From an uncultured Prevotella sp. (GTDB lineage Bacteria > Bacteroidota > Bacteroidia > Bacteroidales > Bacteroidaceae): a DNA stretch of 64,000 nt. Shown piece by piece: positions 33,834 to 41,732 of this stretch. The number at the start of each line of letters is the position of its first letter. Position 1 is the first letter of the stretch. Position numbers and translations under genes: made by a program. The stretch covers positions 1 to 64,000 of the forward strand of contig CADCEF010000007.1 in NCBI GenBank assembly GCA_902800365.1. Reading direction: 5' to 3'. The notes beneath the pieces were generated by a model, which saw only the letters and a program-made list of their open reading frames with translations, was not told the DNA's origin and searched no databases.

Positions 33834-33894
33834 GTTTCATCCGGAGAAACACTTTGTTTCTAAGGGCGAAACACTTTGTTTCTGCTGATGAAAC
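33834..33894. repeat. 22-bp-period alternating half-site array B
   Basis: Six pentamers alternate: GTTTC at 33834, 33856 and 33878; GAAAC at 33846, 33868 and 33890. Gaps are 7, 5, 7, 5 and 7 bp, giving the same exact 22-bp period as array A. The 5-bp gaps are identical (acttt) while the 7-bp gaps (atccgga, taagggc, tgctgat) are unrelated. Confidence 0.85.
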
Positions 33895-33959
33895 ATGTTG
33901 AAAACATAGGTTCTTTTATGCAGTGATGTACCTTGTATGACATCATGTGTTTTAATATG

Positions 33960-34025
33960 ACATCATAACGTCATATATAACCAACTAAAAGTCAGATGGT
34001 TATAATGAATATGACGTTATGACGT
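33960..34025. repeat. large imperfect hairpin built from ATGACGTT octamers
   Basis: A 17-bp arm at 33960-33976 pairs with 34009-34025 with one mismatch. The inner arms ATAACCA (33977-33983) and TGGTTAT (33997-34003) extend the stem, with a 5-base bulge on one side. The right arm is an exact tandem of ATGACGTT. No T-run follows on either strand. Confidence 0.75.
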
Positions 34026-34059
34026 TAAAAATACGAATAATTTGCAGTGAAGTGCTTTT

Positions 34060-34824
34060 TCATGGGCGGCTTTCGCCTTCGATGTATTGCGAAAGGAGCA
34101 GGTGTTCGCCATCAAACATCACATAAGAGAACTGACTGATCCAGTCGCCTAGGATAATCATACGTGCTTTTTTGGTTAACTGCAGGTCTACCTCAATATG
34201 GCGATGTCCATAGATGAAGTAGTCTACGTTAGAGTGGTACTGTATGTACTTCTTAGTGTACAGTACCAGATGCTCGCGGTTCTCTCCCATGTATGCTGGT
34301 TCCTCACCGTTAGGACGCTTCATACGACTATGCTTTGCCCAGTTAAGCCCGAACCACATTCCCCAACGTGGATGCAGTGCTGAGAATGCCCACTGACATG
34401 CCTTGTTGTGGAAGATACTTTTAATAAGCTTAAAGCTCTTGTTTGGATCGCCAAGTCCATCACCATGAGCCAGATAGAACATCTTTCCGTAGATCTCTGT
34501 TGTCTCTGGTTTCTTGTGAAGTATCACTCCACATTCCTTTTCAAGATATTCGTATGCCCATATGTCGTGGTTGCCGGTAAAATAATGCACTTCTACGCCC
34601 ATGTCGGTAAGTTCCGACAGCTTGCCTAAGAAACGGGTGTAGCCTTTTGGTATCACATATTTATATTCGTACCAGAAGTCGAACATGTCACCAAGCAGAT
34701 AGATGGCGGCAGCCTTCTCCTTGATACTGTCGAGAAAACGAACCAGTCGGCGTTCCTGCATTCTCTGATGTGGAATAGCCAACGACCCAAGGTGGGCATC
34801 GGAAAGAAAATATACGTTCTTCAT
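34060..34824 (-). CDS. lpxH: UDP-2,3-diacylglucosamine diphosphatase
   Basis: Hydrolyses UDP-2,3-diacylglucosamine to lipid X in lipid A synthesis, at the inner face of the inner membrane. Calcineurin-fold metal motifs are present in order: FLSDAHLG (about 6-13), LLGDMFDFW (about 43-51), TGNHDIW (about 80), LAHGDGL (about 112) and YGHRHIEV (about 197). Length is 254. The ATG at 34822-34824 lies one base past the upstream stop codon; an ATG five codons further upstream would overlap that gene. It is the last gene of the efp-GT2-radC-DUF59 operon. Confidence 0.9.
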   Translation of the reverse strand: MKNVYFLSDAHLGSLAIPHQRMQERRLVRFLDSIKEKAAAIYLLGDMFDFWYEYKYVIPKGYTRFLGKLSELTDMGVEVHYFTGNHDIWAYEYLEKECGVILHKKPETTEIYGKMFYLAHGDGLGDPNKSFKLIKSIFHNKACQWAFSALHPRWGMWFGLNWAKHSRMKRPNGEEPAYMGENREHLVLYTKKYIQYHSNVDYFIYGHRHIEVDLQLTKKARMIILGDWISQFSYVMFDGEHLLLSQYIEGESRP

Positions 34825-34825
34825 A

Positions 34826-35146
34826 TTAATCGAATCCAAGTTCTACGCGTGCTTCTTCGCTCATCATCGACTGATCCCATGCGGGCTCGAACACCAGGTT
34901 TACATTTGAACCCTTTACGCCCTCTACACTCTCAATCTTTGTGCGCACGTCTTCAAGAATAAAGTCGGCAGCAGGACAGTTTGGAGCTGTAAAAGTCATA
35001 TCGAGGTCAACGGTATAATCGTCTTTTACATCAATCTTATATATCATTCCCAAGTCGTAGATGTTTACGGGAATCTCTGGATCGTAGACAGTCTTTAGTA
35101 CATCAACGATTCTCTCTTCAATCTGCGTCTTCTCTTCTTGTGTCAT
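34826..35146 (-). CDS. DUF59/MIP18-family Fe-S cluster assembly protein (SufT-like)
   Basis: A 106-residue protein of the MIP18/PaaD/SufT family that helps mature iron-sulfur proteins. The signature VLKTVYDPEIPVNIYDLGMIY spans about residues 13-33 and DMTFTAPNCPAADFI about 49-63, the latter with the conserved cysteine. It sits between radC and lpxH with 18-bp and 1-bp spacers. No other Suf genes are in the window. The exact client proteins cannot be inferred. Confidence 0.88.
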   Translation of the reverse strand: MTQEEKTQIEERIVDVLKTVYDPEIPVNIYDLGMIYKIDVKDDYTVDLDMTFTAPNCPAADFILEDVRTKIESVEGVKGSNVNLVFEPAWDQSMMSEEARVELGFD

Positions 35147-35164
35147 AATTATATATTTTGTATG

Positions 35165-35854
35165 TTAGCATTTCTTGTTTTCGTGATAGCTGTAATAGTG
35201 ACCGTCGGAAACTATTACGTGATCAGCAAAATGGATGTCCATCAGCTTACATGCGTTCATCAGGCCGATGGTTAACTCGTCGTCTTGTTTGCTTGGCGTG
35301 ATATTGCCCGATGGATGGTTGTGGCATGCCACCAGCTGTGTGGCATTGCAAAGTACTGCTTCGCGCATAATAACGCGGATGTCAACGGTTGTTGCTGTGA
35401 TTCCGCCATGAGCAATGCGCACCTTTTTTATCAGGCGGTGGTGCTGATTCAACAGCAACACCCAAAACTCTTCTACGCCAAGGTCCTGCATTATAGGATG
35501 CATGTGGTTGTAGACCCTTGTTGCAGTACCAAGGTCAGGTCGTTCTTCAGGCGATTCCATCTGCCTGCGCTTGCCAAGTTCGCATGCGGCAAGTATGGTA
35601 ATGGCTTTGGCTGGGCCAACGCCGTTATATTGGCTTAGGTCGTGGATAGACTTCTTGCCTAATGTGTTTAGACTGTTGTTGCAGTCATTAAGGATGCGTT
35701 TCATCAAGTCAACAGCACTCTCTTTAGTAGAGCCCGAACCGATAAGAATAGCCAATAACTCTGCACTGCTAAGTGCCTCGGCACCTAGCGAAGCCATCTT
35801 TTCGCGAGGTCTATCCTCTTCGGCCCACTGATTGATGTTCAGTTTTTCGCTCAT
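35165..35854 (-). CDS. radC: RadC-family JAB-domain protein
   Basis: A 229-residue protein. An N-terminal helix-hairpin-helix region (about 10-90, LLAILIGSGSTKESAVDL and YNGVGPAKAITILAACELGKR) precedes the RadC JAB metalloprotease-like domain (about 105-225). The latter carries the metal motif VACHNHPSGNITPSKQDDELT. The name comes from an old DNA-repair assignment that has been withdrawn for E. coli, so the role is uncertain. Its start overlaps the stop of the upstream glycosyltransferase gene by 4 bp (ATGA). Confidence 0.93.
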   Translation of the reverse strand: MSEKLNINQWAEEDRPREKMASLGAEALSSAELLAILIGSGSTKESAVDLMKRILNDCNNSLNTLGKKSIHDLSQYNGVGPAKAITILAACELGKRRQMESPEERPDLGTATRVYNHMHPIMQDLGVEEFWVLLLNQHHRLIKKVRIAHGGITATTVDIRVIMREAVLCNATQLVACHNHPSGNITPSKQDDELTIGLMNACKLMDIHFADHVIVSDGHYYSYHENKKC

Positions 35855-36843
35855 TTGTAGAAGTTTTTTTCGAATGCCGTAAATTCATCCTGCTTTAGTA
35901 CGCAACGTTTCCACCACGACTCAATAAATCCGAATCCGTAACCCATCAGCTGGACAAATGCGGCAGGGATACTCAGCAGTCCTACCCATAGACTCTTGTT
36001 CTTTATACTTGAGTCGATACAGATTATAGCGCTGTATAATATAATAGGTACGCACGCGTATGTGAAGATAAGTGTGATAAGCAGCAAACCAATTACACCC
36101 AATGTAAATACAGTTGGTAAGAGATGAACCAGCTTCATTGTTCCAGGATGGCGTTTCTCGAGATTGATACGCGCTATGCCACTGTTATATACCTGACGGA
36201 AGAATTTTCTGAAGTCAGTACGACGCTTATGCCAAACCCAAGCGTCAGGGAACAGGCGTGGCATATAACCCACCTCTACTATACGATACGAGAAGTCGAT
36301 GTCTTCGCCAAAACGCATCTTAGTGAATCCCTCAAGCTTCAGATAAACATCACGACGTATGCCCATATTGAATGAGCGTGGATAGAATTTGTCGAGTTTT
36401 GCCTTTCCGCCTCTGATGCCACCGGTTGTAAAGAACGATGTCATAGAATAGCTGATAGCTTTCTGTACAGGCGTGAATGATGGATGTGCTGCATCAGGAC
36501 CGCCCCAAGCTGCTATAGATGTTGAAGATGCGAGAGATTTCTCTACTGCTTCCAAATACCCCTCGGGTAGGACTACATCAGAGTCCAAGATGATGAGCCA
36601 CTCGCCGTTGGAACGTTCTGCGCCGTAGTTGCGACTCTGACCAGGACCGCTGTTCTCCTTGGCATAATAATGCAAATCAAGGATGTTTGCGTATTTCTCG
36701 CAAACATCCTTGCATGATTTTATAGATCCGTCTTCAACAATAATTACTTCGAAATCCTTAAGAGTTTGTTTTGTCAGGCTCTCGAGTAATTCGTCCACTT
36801 CGTCGGGACGGTTATAGACGGGGACAATAATCGAATACTTCAA
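35851..36843 (-). CDS. family 2 glycosyltransferase
   Basis: A 330-residue GT-A-fold glycosyltransferase. The nucleotide-sugar segment YSIIVPVYNRPDEVDELLESL opens the protein, the metal motif LDSDVV lies near residue 92, and the acceptor/base region GEDIDFSYRI lies near 193. Two or three hydrophobic segments at about 240-310 (LPTVFTLGVIGLLLITLIFTYACVPIILYSAI) anchor it to the membrane. The acceptor (lipid, polysaccharide or protein) cannot be told. It is in an operon with efp upstream and radC downstream. Confidence 0.9.
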   Translation of the reverse strand: MKYSIIVPVYNRPDEVDELLESLTKQTLKDFEVIIVEDGSIKSCKDVCEKYANILDLHYYAKENSGPGQSRNYGAERSNGEWLIILDSDVVLPEGYLEAVEKSLASSTSIAAWGGPDAAHPSFTPVQKAISYSMTSFFTTGGIRGGKAKLDKFYPRSFNMGIRRDVYLKLEGFTKMRFGEDIDFSYRIVEVGYMPRLFPDAWVWHKRRTDFRKFFRQVYNSGIARINLEKRHPGTMKLVHLLPTVFTLGVIGLLLITLIFTYACVPIILYSAIICIDSSIKNKSLWVGLLSIPAAFVQLMGYGFGFIESWWKRCVLKQDEFTAFEKNFYK

Positions 36844-36872
36844 AGTTCAATCTTCAATGTTCAATAGAAGAA

Positions 36873-37439
36873 TTACTCCTTCACTCTCTGCAGGTAAGAA
36901 CCGTCGCGGGTGTCAACCTGAATCAGGTCGCCCTCGTTGATGAACAGAGGAACGCGAACCTCAACACCAGTCTCCAGAGTAGCAGGCTTCAGAGTGTTTG
37001 TAGCTGTATCGCCCTTAACACCTGGCTCAGAGTGAGTAACGCGGAGAACGGTCTTAACAGGCATCTCAGCGTAAAGGATAGTACCGTCGGTAGTATCAGA
37101 AACAACCTCCACGATGTCGCTCTCCTTCATGTACTCATGACCGATTACGAGCTCGTTGTCGATGGGGATCTGCTCGAAAGTCTCCTGATTCATGAAGATA
37201 CGACCTGACTGGTCCTCATAGAGATACTGGTAAGGACGACGCTCAATGATAACGTCCTCGAGCTTCTCACCAATGTTGAAACGACGCTCCAGTACGCGAC
37301 CGTCTGATACGTTCTTAACCTTGATGATCATGATGGTGTTACCCTTACCTGGCTTGCGGTGCTGGAAATCGATGCACACCCAGATGCCACCGTCCATGCG
37401 AATGGCGGTGCCTTTCTTAATGTCTTGTGAATTAATCAT
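36873..37439 (-). CDS. efp: elongation factor P
   Basis: Relieves ribosome stalling at polyproline stretches. A 188-residue protein with the three-domain EF-P layout: KOW-like N-domain with the loop HRKPGKGNT (tip lysine at residue 32), middle OB domain, and C-terminal OB domain ending in VDTRDGSYLQRVKE. In some other lineages the tip residue is modified; no modification enzyme is recognisable nearby. A promoter box lies at 37476-37485, divergent from rpmH. It leads the five-gene operon to lpxH, and the spacer after it has TTCAAT-type heptamer repeats. Confidence 0.95.
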   Translation of the reverse strand: MINSQDIKKGTAIRMDGGIWVCIDFQHRKPGKGNTIMIIKVKNVSDGRVLERRFNIGEKLEDVIIERRPYQYLYEDQSGRIFMNQETFEQIPIDNELVIGHEYMKESDIVEVVSDTTDGTILYAEMPVKTVLRVTHSEPGVKGDTATNTLKPATLETGVEVRVPLFINEGDLIQVDTRDGSYLQRVKE

Positions 37440-37475
37440 AAACCTTTAAAATGTTACTTTTATATCGTTTTCGGG

Positions 37476-37485
37476 TGCAAAGGTA
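37476..37485 (-). promoter_or_regulatory. -7 promoter box for efp operon
   Basis: The minus strand reads TACCTTTGCA, a match to TAnnTTTG, 36 bp before the efp start. Confidence 0.6.
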
Positions 37486-37535
37486 CTGCTTTTTTGGAAA
37501 AAAACATAAAAAGTTTAGCTAAAAATCGTATAAAA

Positions 37536-37569
37536 TTTGCGTAATTCAAAAGAAATGAGTACTTTTGCA
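37536..37569 (+). promoter_or_regulatory. rpmH promoter
   Basis: TTTG (37536-37539) and TACTTTTGCA (37560-37569) are separated by 20 bp, a near-ideal Bacteroidota promoter. It gives a leader of roughly 40 nt. Confidence 0.8.
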
Positions 37570-37614
37570 CCCCAAATCGGTAAATAAATAACAAAATTAA
37601 ATAAGTATTTCAAA

Positions 37615-37770
37615 ATGAAGAGAACATTTCAGCCACACAATCGCCGTCGCGTAAACAAGCACGGCTTCCGTGAGAGAATGGCCACCAAGAACGGTCGTCG
37701 AGTACTGGCTGCTCGTCGTGCCAAGGGCCGCAAGAAGTTGACAGTTTCTGACGAGAATCACGGAAAGTAA
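37615..37770 (+). CDS. rpmH: 50S ribosomal protein L34
   Basis: A 51-residue basic ribosomal protein that is easily missed because of its size. It begins [20 protein letters not shown] and continues [21 protein letters not shown], the near-invariant L34 pattern. The C-terminal tail ([10 protein letters not shown]) is slightly longer than in Proteobacteria, as usual in Bacteroidota. It has a strong promoter and its own terminator. The dnaA/rnpA neighbourhood often found around rpmH in other phyla is absent here. Confidence 0.98.
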   Translation: MKRTFQPHNRRRVNKHGFRERMATKNGRRVLAARRAKGRKKLTVSDENHGK

Positions 37771-37801
37771 TCCGAGAGGAACTTAGAAAATGAGTTAAAA
37801 T

Positions 37802-37844
37802 AGAAAGAAGTAGAGTGAAATCTTTGCTTCTTTCTGTTTTTTTA
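37802..37844 (+). terminator. rpmH terminator, overlapping the next promoter
   Basis: AGAAAGAAG (37802-37810) pairs with CTTCTTTCT (37827-37835), followed by G and seven T residues. The loop contains the TTTG -33 element of the downstream promoter. Confidence 0.8.
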
Positions 37845-37856
37845 TATAACTTTGCG
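37823..37856 (+). promoter_or_regulatory. promoter of the PASTA-protein operon, embedded in the terminator
   Basis: TTTG (37823-37826) lies in the terminator loop and TAACTTTGCG (37847-37856) follows after 20 bp, so the terminator T-run is the promoter spacer. The ATG is 19 bp downstream. Confidence 0.75.
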
Positions 37857-37875
37857 TCCGAAAAGTGAAGTTAAG

Positions 37876-38523
37876 ATGAAAACAAAGGAATTCTTCGGCA
37901 AGTTCTGTAGCAAGTTTCTTATTGGAAACTTGATAGCTATGGTATTGGTGATAATCGTATTGGTGGTTGGTGTTAACTACGGTCTCGATTGGTACACCCA
38001 TCATGGCGAGGAAATCAAAGTTCCTAACATCGAGGGTATGGAACTATCTAAAGCCAGAGCTATGCTCGAAGAAAAAGGGTTGATAGTAGTAGTTACTGAT
38101 TCCGGATATAATAAACGTCTGCCTTCCGACTGTGTGTTGGCTCAGAATCCAAGTCCCGGACTTATGGTTAAGACTGGCCATACTATATACGTAATTGTAA
38201 ACTCTGCTAGTTCGCCAACGGTGGCAATCCCCGATGTGGTTGATAATTGTAGCTATCGTGAGGCCGAGGCTAAGCTTGTGTCGCTTGGATTCAAGGTGCT
38301 GCCACCTCAGTATGTTACAGGTGAGAAGGATTGGGTTTATGGCGTGTCATGCAATGGCCGCAAAGTTTCTGTCGGTGAGCGTATATCTATAGAACAGCCT
38401 TTGACGCTGCTTGTTGGCAGTGGTCAGTATGGCATGGATGATGTTAGCGTGGTTGAGCCTGAGGTGGAGATACCTGAAGGTGGTGGCGACGATGTAGATG
38501 AATTTGTAGAGGTAAAAGAATGA
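37876..38523 (+). CDS. PASTA-domain membrane protein
   Basis: A 215-residue protein with a cytoplasmic N-terminus, one membrane helix (about 18-38, NLIAMVLVIIVLVVGVNYGL) and an extracytoplasmic part with PASTA repeats. The first is at about 47-111 (VPNIEGMELSKARAMLEEKGL) and the second at about 116-186 (IPDVVDNCSYREAEAKLVSLGF). The acidic tail is low-complexity. PASTA domains bind muropeptides or uncrosslinked wall in other phyla. There is no kinase or penicillin-binding domain here. The stop overlaps the next start by ATGA, and ddl follows, so a role in wall sensing is plausible. Confidence 0.85.
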   Translation: MKTKEFFGKFCSKFLIGNLIAMVLVIIVLVVGVNYGLDWYTHHGEEIKVPNIEGMELSKARAMLEEKGLIVVVTDSGYNKRLPSDCVLAQNPSPGLMVKTGHTIYVIVNSASSPTVAIPDVVDNCSYREAEAKLVSLGFKVLPPQYVTGEKDWVYGVSCNGRKVSVGERISIEQPLTLLVGSGQYGMDDVSVVEPEVEIPEGGGDDVDEFVEVKE

Positions 38524-39569
38524 TTGACGATACAAACGATTTCGAGGAACAGGAGCAAGAACAGGAAGACTTGCTTTACGAACACTTCCGCATGGAGGTT
38601 GATAAAGGACAGGTGCCTATACGTATTGATAAGTATCTGTCTGAGCATCAGCCGCACTCAAGTCGTAACCGTATTCAAAAGGCAGCTGATGCCGGCTTTA
38701 TACATGTAAACGACAAACCGGTCAAGAGCAATTATAAGGTTCGTCCTGGTGATATTGTTACACTCATGCTCGATCGTCCGCATTACGATACAACGATCGA
38801 ACCTGAGGATATTCCGCTTGAGGTGGTCTACGAGGACGACGATCTAATGGTTATTAACAAACCTGCAGGTATGGTAGTTCATCCTGGTTGTGGAAATTTT
38901 AACGGCACTTTGGTTAATGCCATCGCATGGCATCTTAAGGATCTTGCAAGCTACGATCCTAATGACCCAGAAGTTGGTTTGGTACATCGCATAGATAAAG
39001 ATACCAGTGGACTGCTTGTTGTTGCAAAGACTCCCGATGCCAAGACGTCATTGGGCAAGCAGTTCTTCAACAAAACAACCCACCGCAGCTATAATGCCTT
39101 GGTTTGGGGAAACTTTGTAGAAGACGAGGGCAGGATAGAAGGTAACATCGGCCGCGACCCTAAAGACAGGTTGCGTATGGAGGTATTCCCGCCTGACTCT
39201 GAGATAGGAAAACCAGCTGTTACCCATTACAAGGTGATGGAGCGATATGGATATGTTACATTAGTAGAGTGCATACTTGAAACGGGACGTACCCATCAGA
39301 TTCGTGCCCATATGAAGCACATTGGCCATCCGCTTTTTGCCGATGAGCGCTATGGCGGTACCGAACTGCTTAGAGGTGAGCGCACTGCCAGCTATAAGGC
39401 CTATATACAGAACTGCTTTAAGATCTGTCCGCGTCAGGTGCTTCATGCCAAGACGCTGGGCTTTGTTCATCCTACTACCGGTAAGCAGATGGACTTTACA
39501 TCAGAGTGGCCAGAGGATATGGCAGCTCTGATTGACAAATGGAGAAACTATATTAAATATAAGAATTAA
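38520..39569 (+). CDS. RluA/RluD-family pseudouridine synthase
   Basis: A 349-residue enzyme that converts specific uridines of 23S rRNA to pseudouridine. An N-terminal S4 RNA-binding domain (about 25-85, IRIDKYLSEHQPHSSRNRIQKAADAGFIHVN) precedes the catalytic domain with GLVHRIDKDTSGLLVVAKT, whose Asp in HRIDKDTSG is the nucleophile. The C-terminus has TGRTHQIRAHMKHIGHPLFADERYGG. It resembles RluD most, but the exact target is inferred. It overlaps the PASTA gene by 4 bp and is followed by ddl. Confidence 0.92.
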   Translation: MIDDTNDFEEQEQEQEDLLYEHFRMEVDKGQVPIRIDKYLSEHQPHSSRNRIQKAADAGFIHVNDKPVKSNYKVRPGDIVTLMLDRPHYDTTIEPEDIPLEVVYEDDDLMVINKPAGMVVHPGCGNFNGTLVNAIAWHLKDLASYDPNDPEVGLVHRIDKDTSGLLVVAKTPDAKTSLGKQFFNKTTHRSYNALVWGNFVEDEGRIEGNIGRDPKDRLRMEVFPPDSEIGKPAVTHYKVMERYGYVTLVECILETGRTHQIRAHMKHIGHPLFADERYGGTELLRGERTASYKAYIQNCFKICPRQVLHAKTLGFVHPTTGKQMDFTSEWPEDMAALIDKWRNYIKYKN

Positions 39570-39593
39570 AATTTAAGAATAAAGAGATATAAA

Positions 39594-40586
39594 ATGAAGA
39601 ACTTGAAGAGAACTATAGCCATCGTTTGTGGTGGTGACTCATCAGAACATGACGTTTCTCTGCGCTCGGCGCAGGGACTTTACTCCTTCTTTGACAAGGA
39701 ACGCTACAATGTGTATATTGTTGACGTAAAGGGCCAGGACTGGCACGTAGAATTGCCTGACGGTACAACTGCTAAGATAGACCGCAATGACTTCTCGTTT
39801 ATAGAGAATGGTGAAGCCAAGCTTTTTGACTATGCTTATATCACTATCCATGGCACCCCTGGCGAGAATGGACTTCTTCAGGGATATTTCGACCTTATCG
39901 GTCTGCCTTATAGCACCAGTGGCGTATTGGTTGAGGCTATGACCTTCGATAAGTTCGTTCTTAATCAATATCTTCGCGGTTATGGTGTTTGCGTAGCAGA
40001 CTCTCTACTTATCCGTAAGGGATACGAAGAGCTTGTTGGCGACGATGAGATTGAGGAACGTATCGGTATGCCTTGCTTCGTAAAGCCTGCTGCCGACGGT
40101 TCTTCGTTCGGTGTATCTAAGGTTAAGAACAAGGATCAGTTGGCTCCTGCCATCCGTAAGGCTATGCTCGAGAGTCCTGAGATTATGGTAGAGAGCTTCC
40201 TTGAGGGAACTGAGATCTCCATTGGTGTTTATAAAACCAAGGAGAAGTCGGTTGTCCTGCCTGCTACCGAGGTAGTAACTACCAACGAGTTTTTTGATTA
40301 CGATGCTAAGTACAACGGTCAGGTTCAGGAGATTACTCCAGCCCGCTTATCAGAGGATGTAACCGAGCGTGTTCGCCAGATCACTTCTCATATCTACGAC
40401 ATCCTGCATTGTAATGGTATTATCCGAATAGACTATATTATCTCTAAGGAGGGTAAGATTTCTATGCTCGAGGTTAACACTACTCCTGGTATGACTGCTA
40501 CCAGCTTTATTCCACAACAGGTTAAAGCCGCAGGTCTGTCTATGACCGATGTGCTTACAGAGATTGTAGAAAACCAGTTTGCATAA
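39594..40586 (+). CDS. ddl: D-alanine--D-alanine ligase
   Basis: Makes D-Ala-D-Ala for peptidoglycan; its product is the substrate of MurF. A 330-residue ATP-grasp enzyme with IAVCGGDSSEHDVSLRSAQG-like N-terminus (written IVCGGDSSEHDVSLRS here), GTPGENGLLQGYFDLIGLPYS near residue 85, CFVKPAADGSSFGVSKV near 162, and the C-terminal metal motif MLEVNTTPGMTATSF near 296. The tyrosine in GLPYS is consistent with a D-Ala, not D-Lac, ligase. It is in an operon with the PASTA protein and the acyltransferase. Confidence 0.95.
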   Translation: MKNLKRTIAIVCGGDSSEHDVSLRSAQGLYSFFDKERYNVYIVDVKGQDWHVELPDGTTAKIDRNDFSFIENGEAKLFDYAYITIHGTPGENGLLQGYFDLIGLPYSTSGVLVEAMTFDKFVLNQYLRGYGVCVADSLLIRKGYEELVGDDEIEERIGMPCFVKPAADGSSFGVSKVKNKDQLAPAIRKAMLESPEIMVESFLEGTEISIGVYKTKEKSVVLPATEVVTTNEFFDYDAKYNGQVQEITPARLSEDVTERVRQITSHIYDILHCNGIIRIDYIISKEGKISMLEVNTTPGMTATSFIPQQVKAAGLSMTDVLTEIVENQFA

Positions 40587-40589
40587 TCT

Positions 40590-41732
40590 ATGAAAGAAGA
40601 GTTTGATGAGATCCGGCCTTATGAGGCGGAGGAGATGAAGCAGGCGTTCGATGAACTGTTGAACGACCGTCAGTTTCAGCTGGTGCTTAAGGGCTTTGCC
40701 CCTTGGTTGCCTAAGTCATTGCGTAACGGATTGTTACGTTTGGCGTTTACTGGCGTAAAGACACCGCTCGATTTCCAGAAGCGTTTCATGAAGCCTGTGG
40801 TAAAATATATCATGCGTAAGCATACCGACGGTTGCAGTTTTATCGACTCTTCTATTTCTGCATATGATAAGAGCGAGCGCTACACGTTTGTATCTAACCA
40901 TCGTGACATAGTGCTCGACTCTGCATTCCTGGATGTTCTGCTCGTTGATGCCGGTTATCCCACTACTGTTGAGATAGGCATCGGCGACAACCTGCTCATC
41001 TATCCTTGGATAAAGCGACTAGTACGTATGAACAAGGCTTTTACTGTTCGCCGTGGTCTCTCACTCCGCGAAACACTAGCTGCATCTCAGTTGATGAGCC
41101 GTTATATCCACTATGCGGTTGCTGCAAAGCGTGAGAATATCTGGATAGCCCAGCGAGAGGGACGTGCCAAAGATTCAAGCGACCACACTCAGGATGCTGT
41201 GCTTAAGATGCTGGCTATGGGAGGCGACCTTAAGGAGCTTAACATAGTTCCGCTCACTATCAGCTATGAGTTCGACCCCTGTGACTATCTTAAGGCTCAG
41301 GAGTTCCAGCAGAAGCGTGATAACCCGTCATTCAAGAAGTCGCGCCAAGACGATCTGGATAACATGAAGACAGGTATCTTCGGCTATAAGGGTAGAGTGG
41401 TATATCGCCCTGCTGCACCTATCAATACTTGGATTGATGAACTGTCCGACTTGCCCAAGACAGAGTGGTTCAAGGCATTGGCTGAGCGCATGGACCATGA
41501 GATTCATTGTGGCTATGAGCTCTACCCCTGCAATTATATTGCCCTCGATGAACTTAATGGCGATAACGCCAATGCTGCTCATTATACCGATGCCGACAAG
41601 AAACGCTTCGAGCAGTATATTGCTGGCCAGATGGCAAAGATTCAACTCCCCAATAAGGACGAGGCCTTCCTTCGTGAGCGTATGCTAACCATGTATGCCA
41701 ACCCCGTTAGAAATAAACTTGCCACGATATGA
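40590..41732 (+). CDS. PlsC-like glycerophospholipid acyltransferase
   Basis: A 380-residue member of the glycerolipid acyltransferase superfamily. The catalytic HX4D box is in FVSNHRDIVLDSAFL near residue 107. The glycerophosphate-binding block IWIAQREGRAKD lies near 190, and a later IVPLTISYEFDPCD block is typical. It is longer than PlsC and closer in size to PlsB-like proteins. The substrate is unknown; phosphatidic-acid synthesis or another membrane-lipid acylation is likely. It starts 3 bp after ddl and overlaps the next lipoprotein gene by ATGA. Confidence 0.83.
   Translation: MKEEFDEIRPYEAEEMKQAFDELLNDRQFQLVLKGFAPWLPKSLRNGLLRLAFTGVKTPLDFQKRFMKPVVKYIMRKHTDGCSFIDSSISAYDKSERYTFVSNHRDIVLDSAFLDVLLVDAGYPTTVEIGIGDNLLIYPWIKRLVRMNKAFTVRRGLSLRETLAASQLMSRYIHYAVAAKRENIWIAQREGRAKDSSDHTQDAVLKMLAMGGDLKELNIVPLTISYEFDPCDYLKAQEFQQKRDNPSFKKSRQDDLDNMKTGIFGYKGRVVYRPAAPINTWIDELSDLPKTEWFKALAERMDHEIHCGYELYPCNYIALDELNGDNANAAHYTDADKKRFEQYIAGQMAKIQLPNKDEAFLRERMLTMYANPVRNKLATI

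Larger units (their letters stand above)
33698..34059. other. 362-bp non-coding stretch between convergent genes
   Basis: Holds a 9-bp inverted pair (CATCTGTAA 33731-33739, TTACAGATG 33749-33757), an alternating half-site array (33834-33894), and ATGACGTT/AACGTCAT-type repeats at both ends that can form a large hairpin (33960-34025). No coding frame or clear intrinsic terminator was seen. Confidence 0.8.

Noticed and set aside
33960-34025. Intrinsic terminator for the convergent genes at 33697 and 34060
   Set aside because: The stem is long enough, but no T-run follows on either strand, so I listed it as a repeat only.
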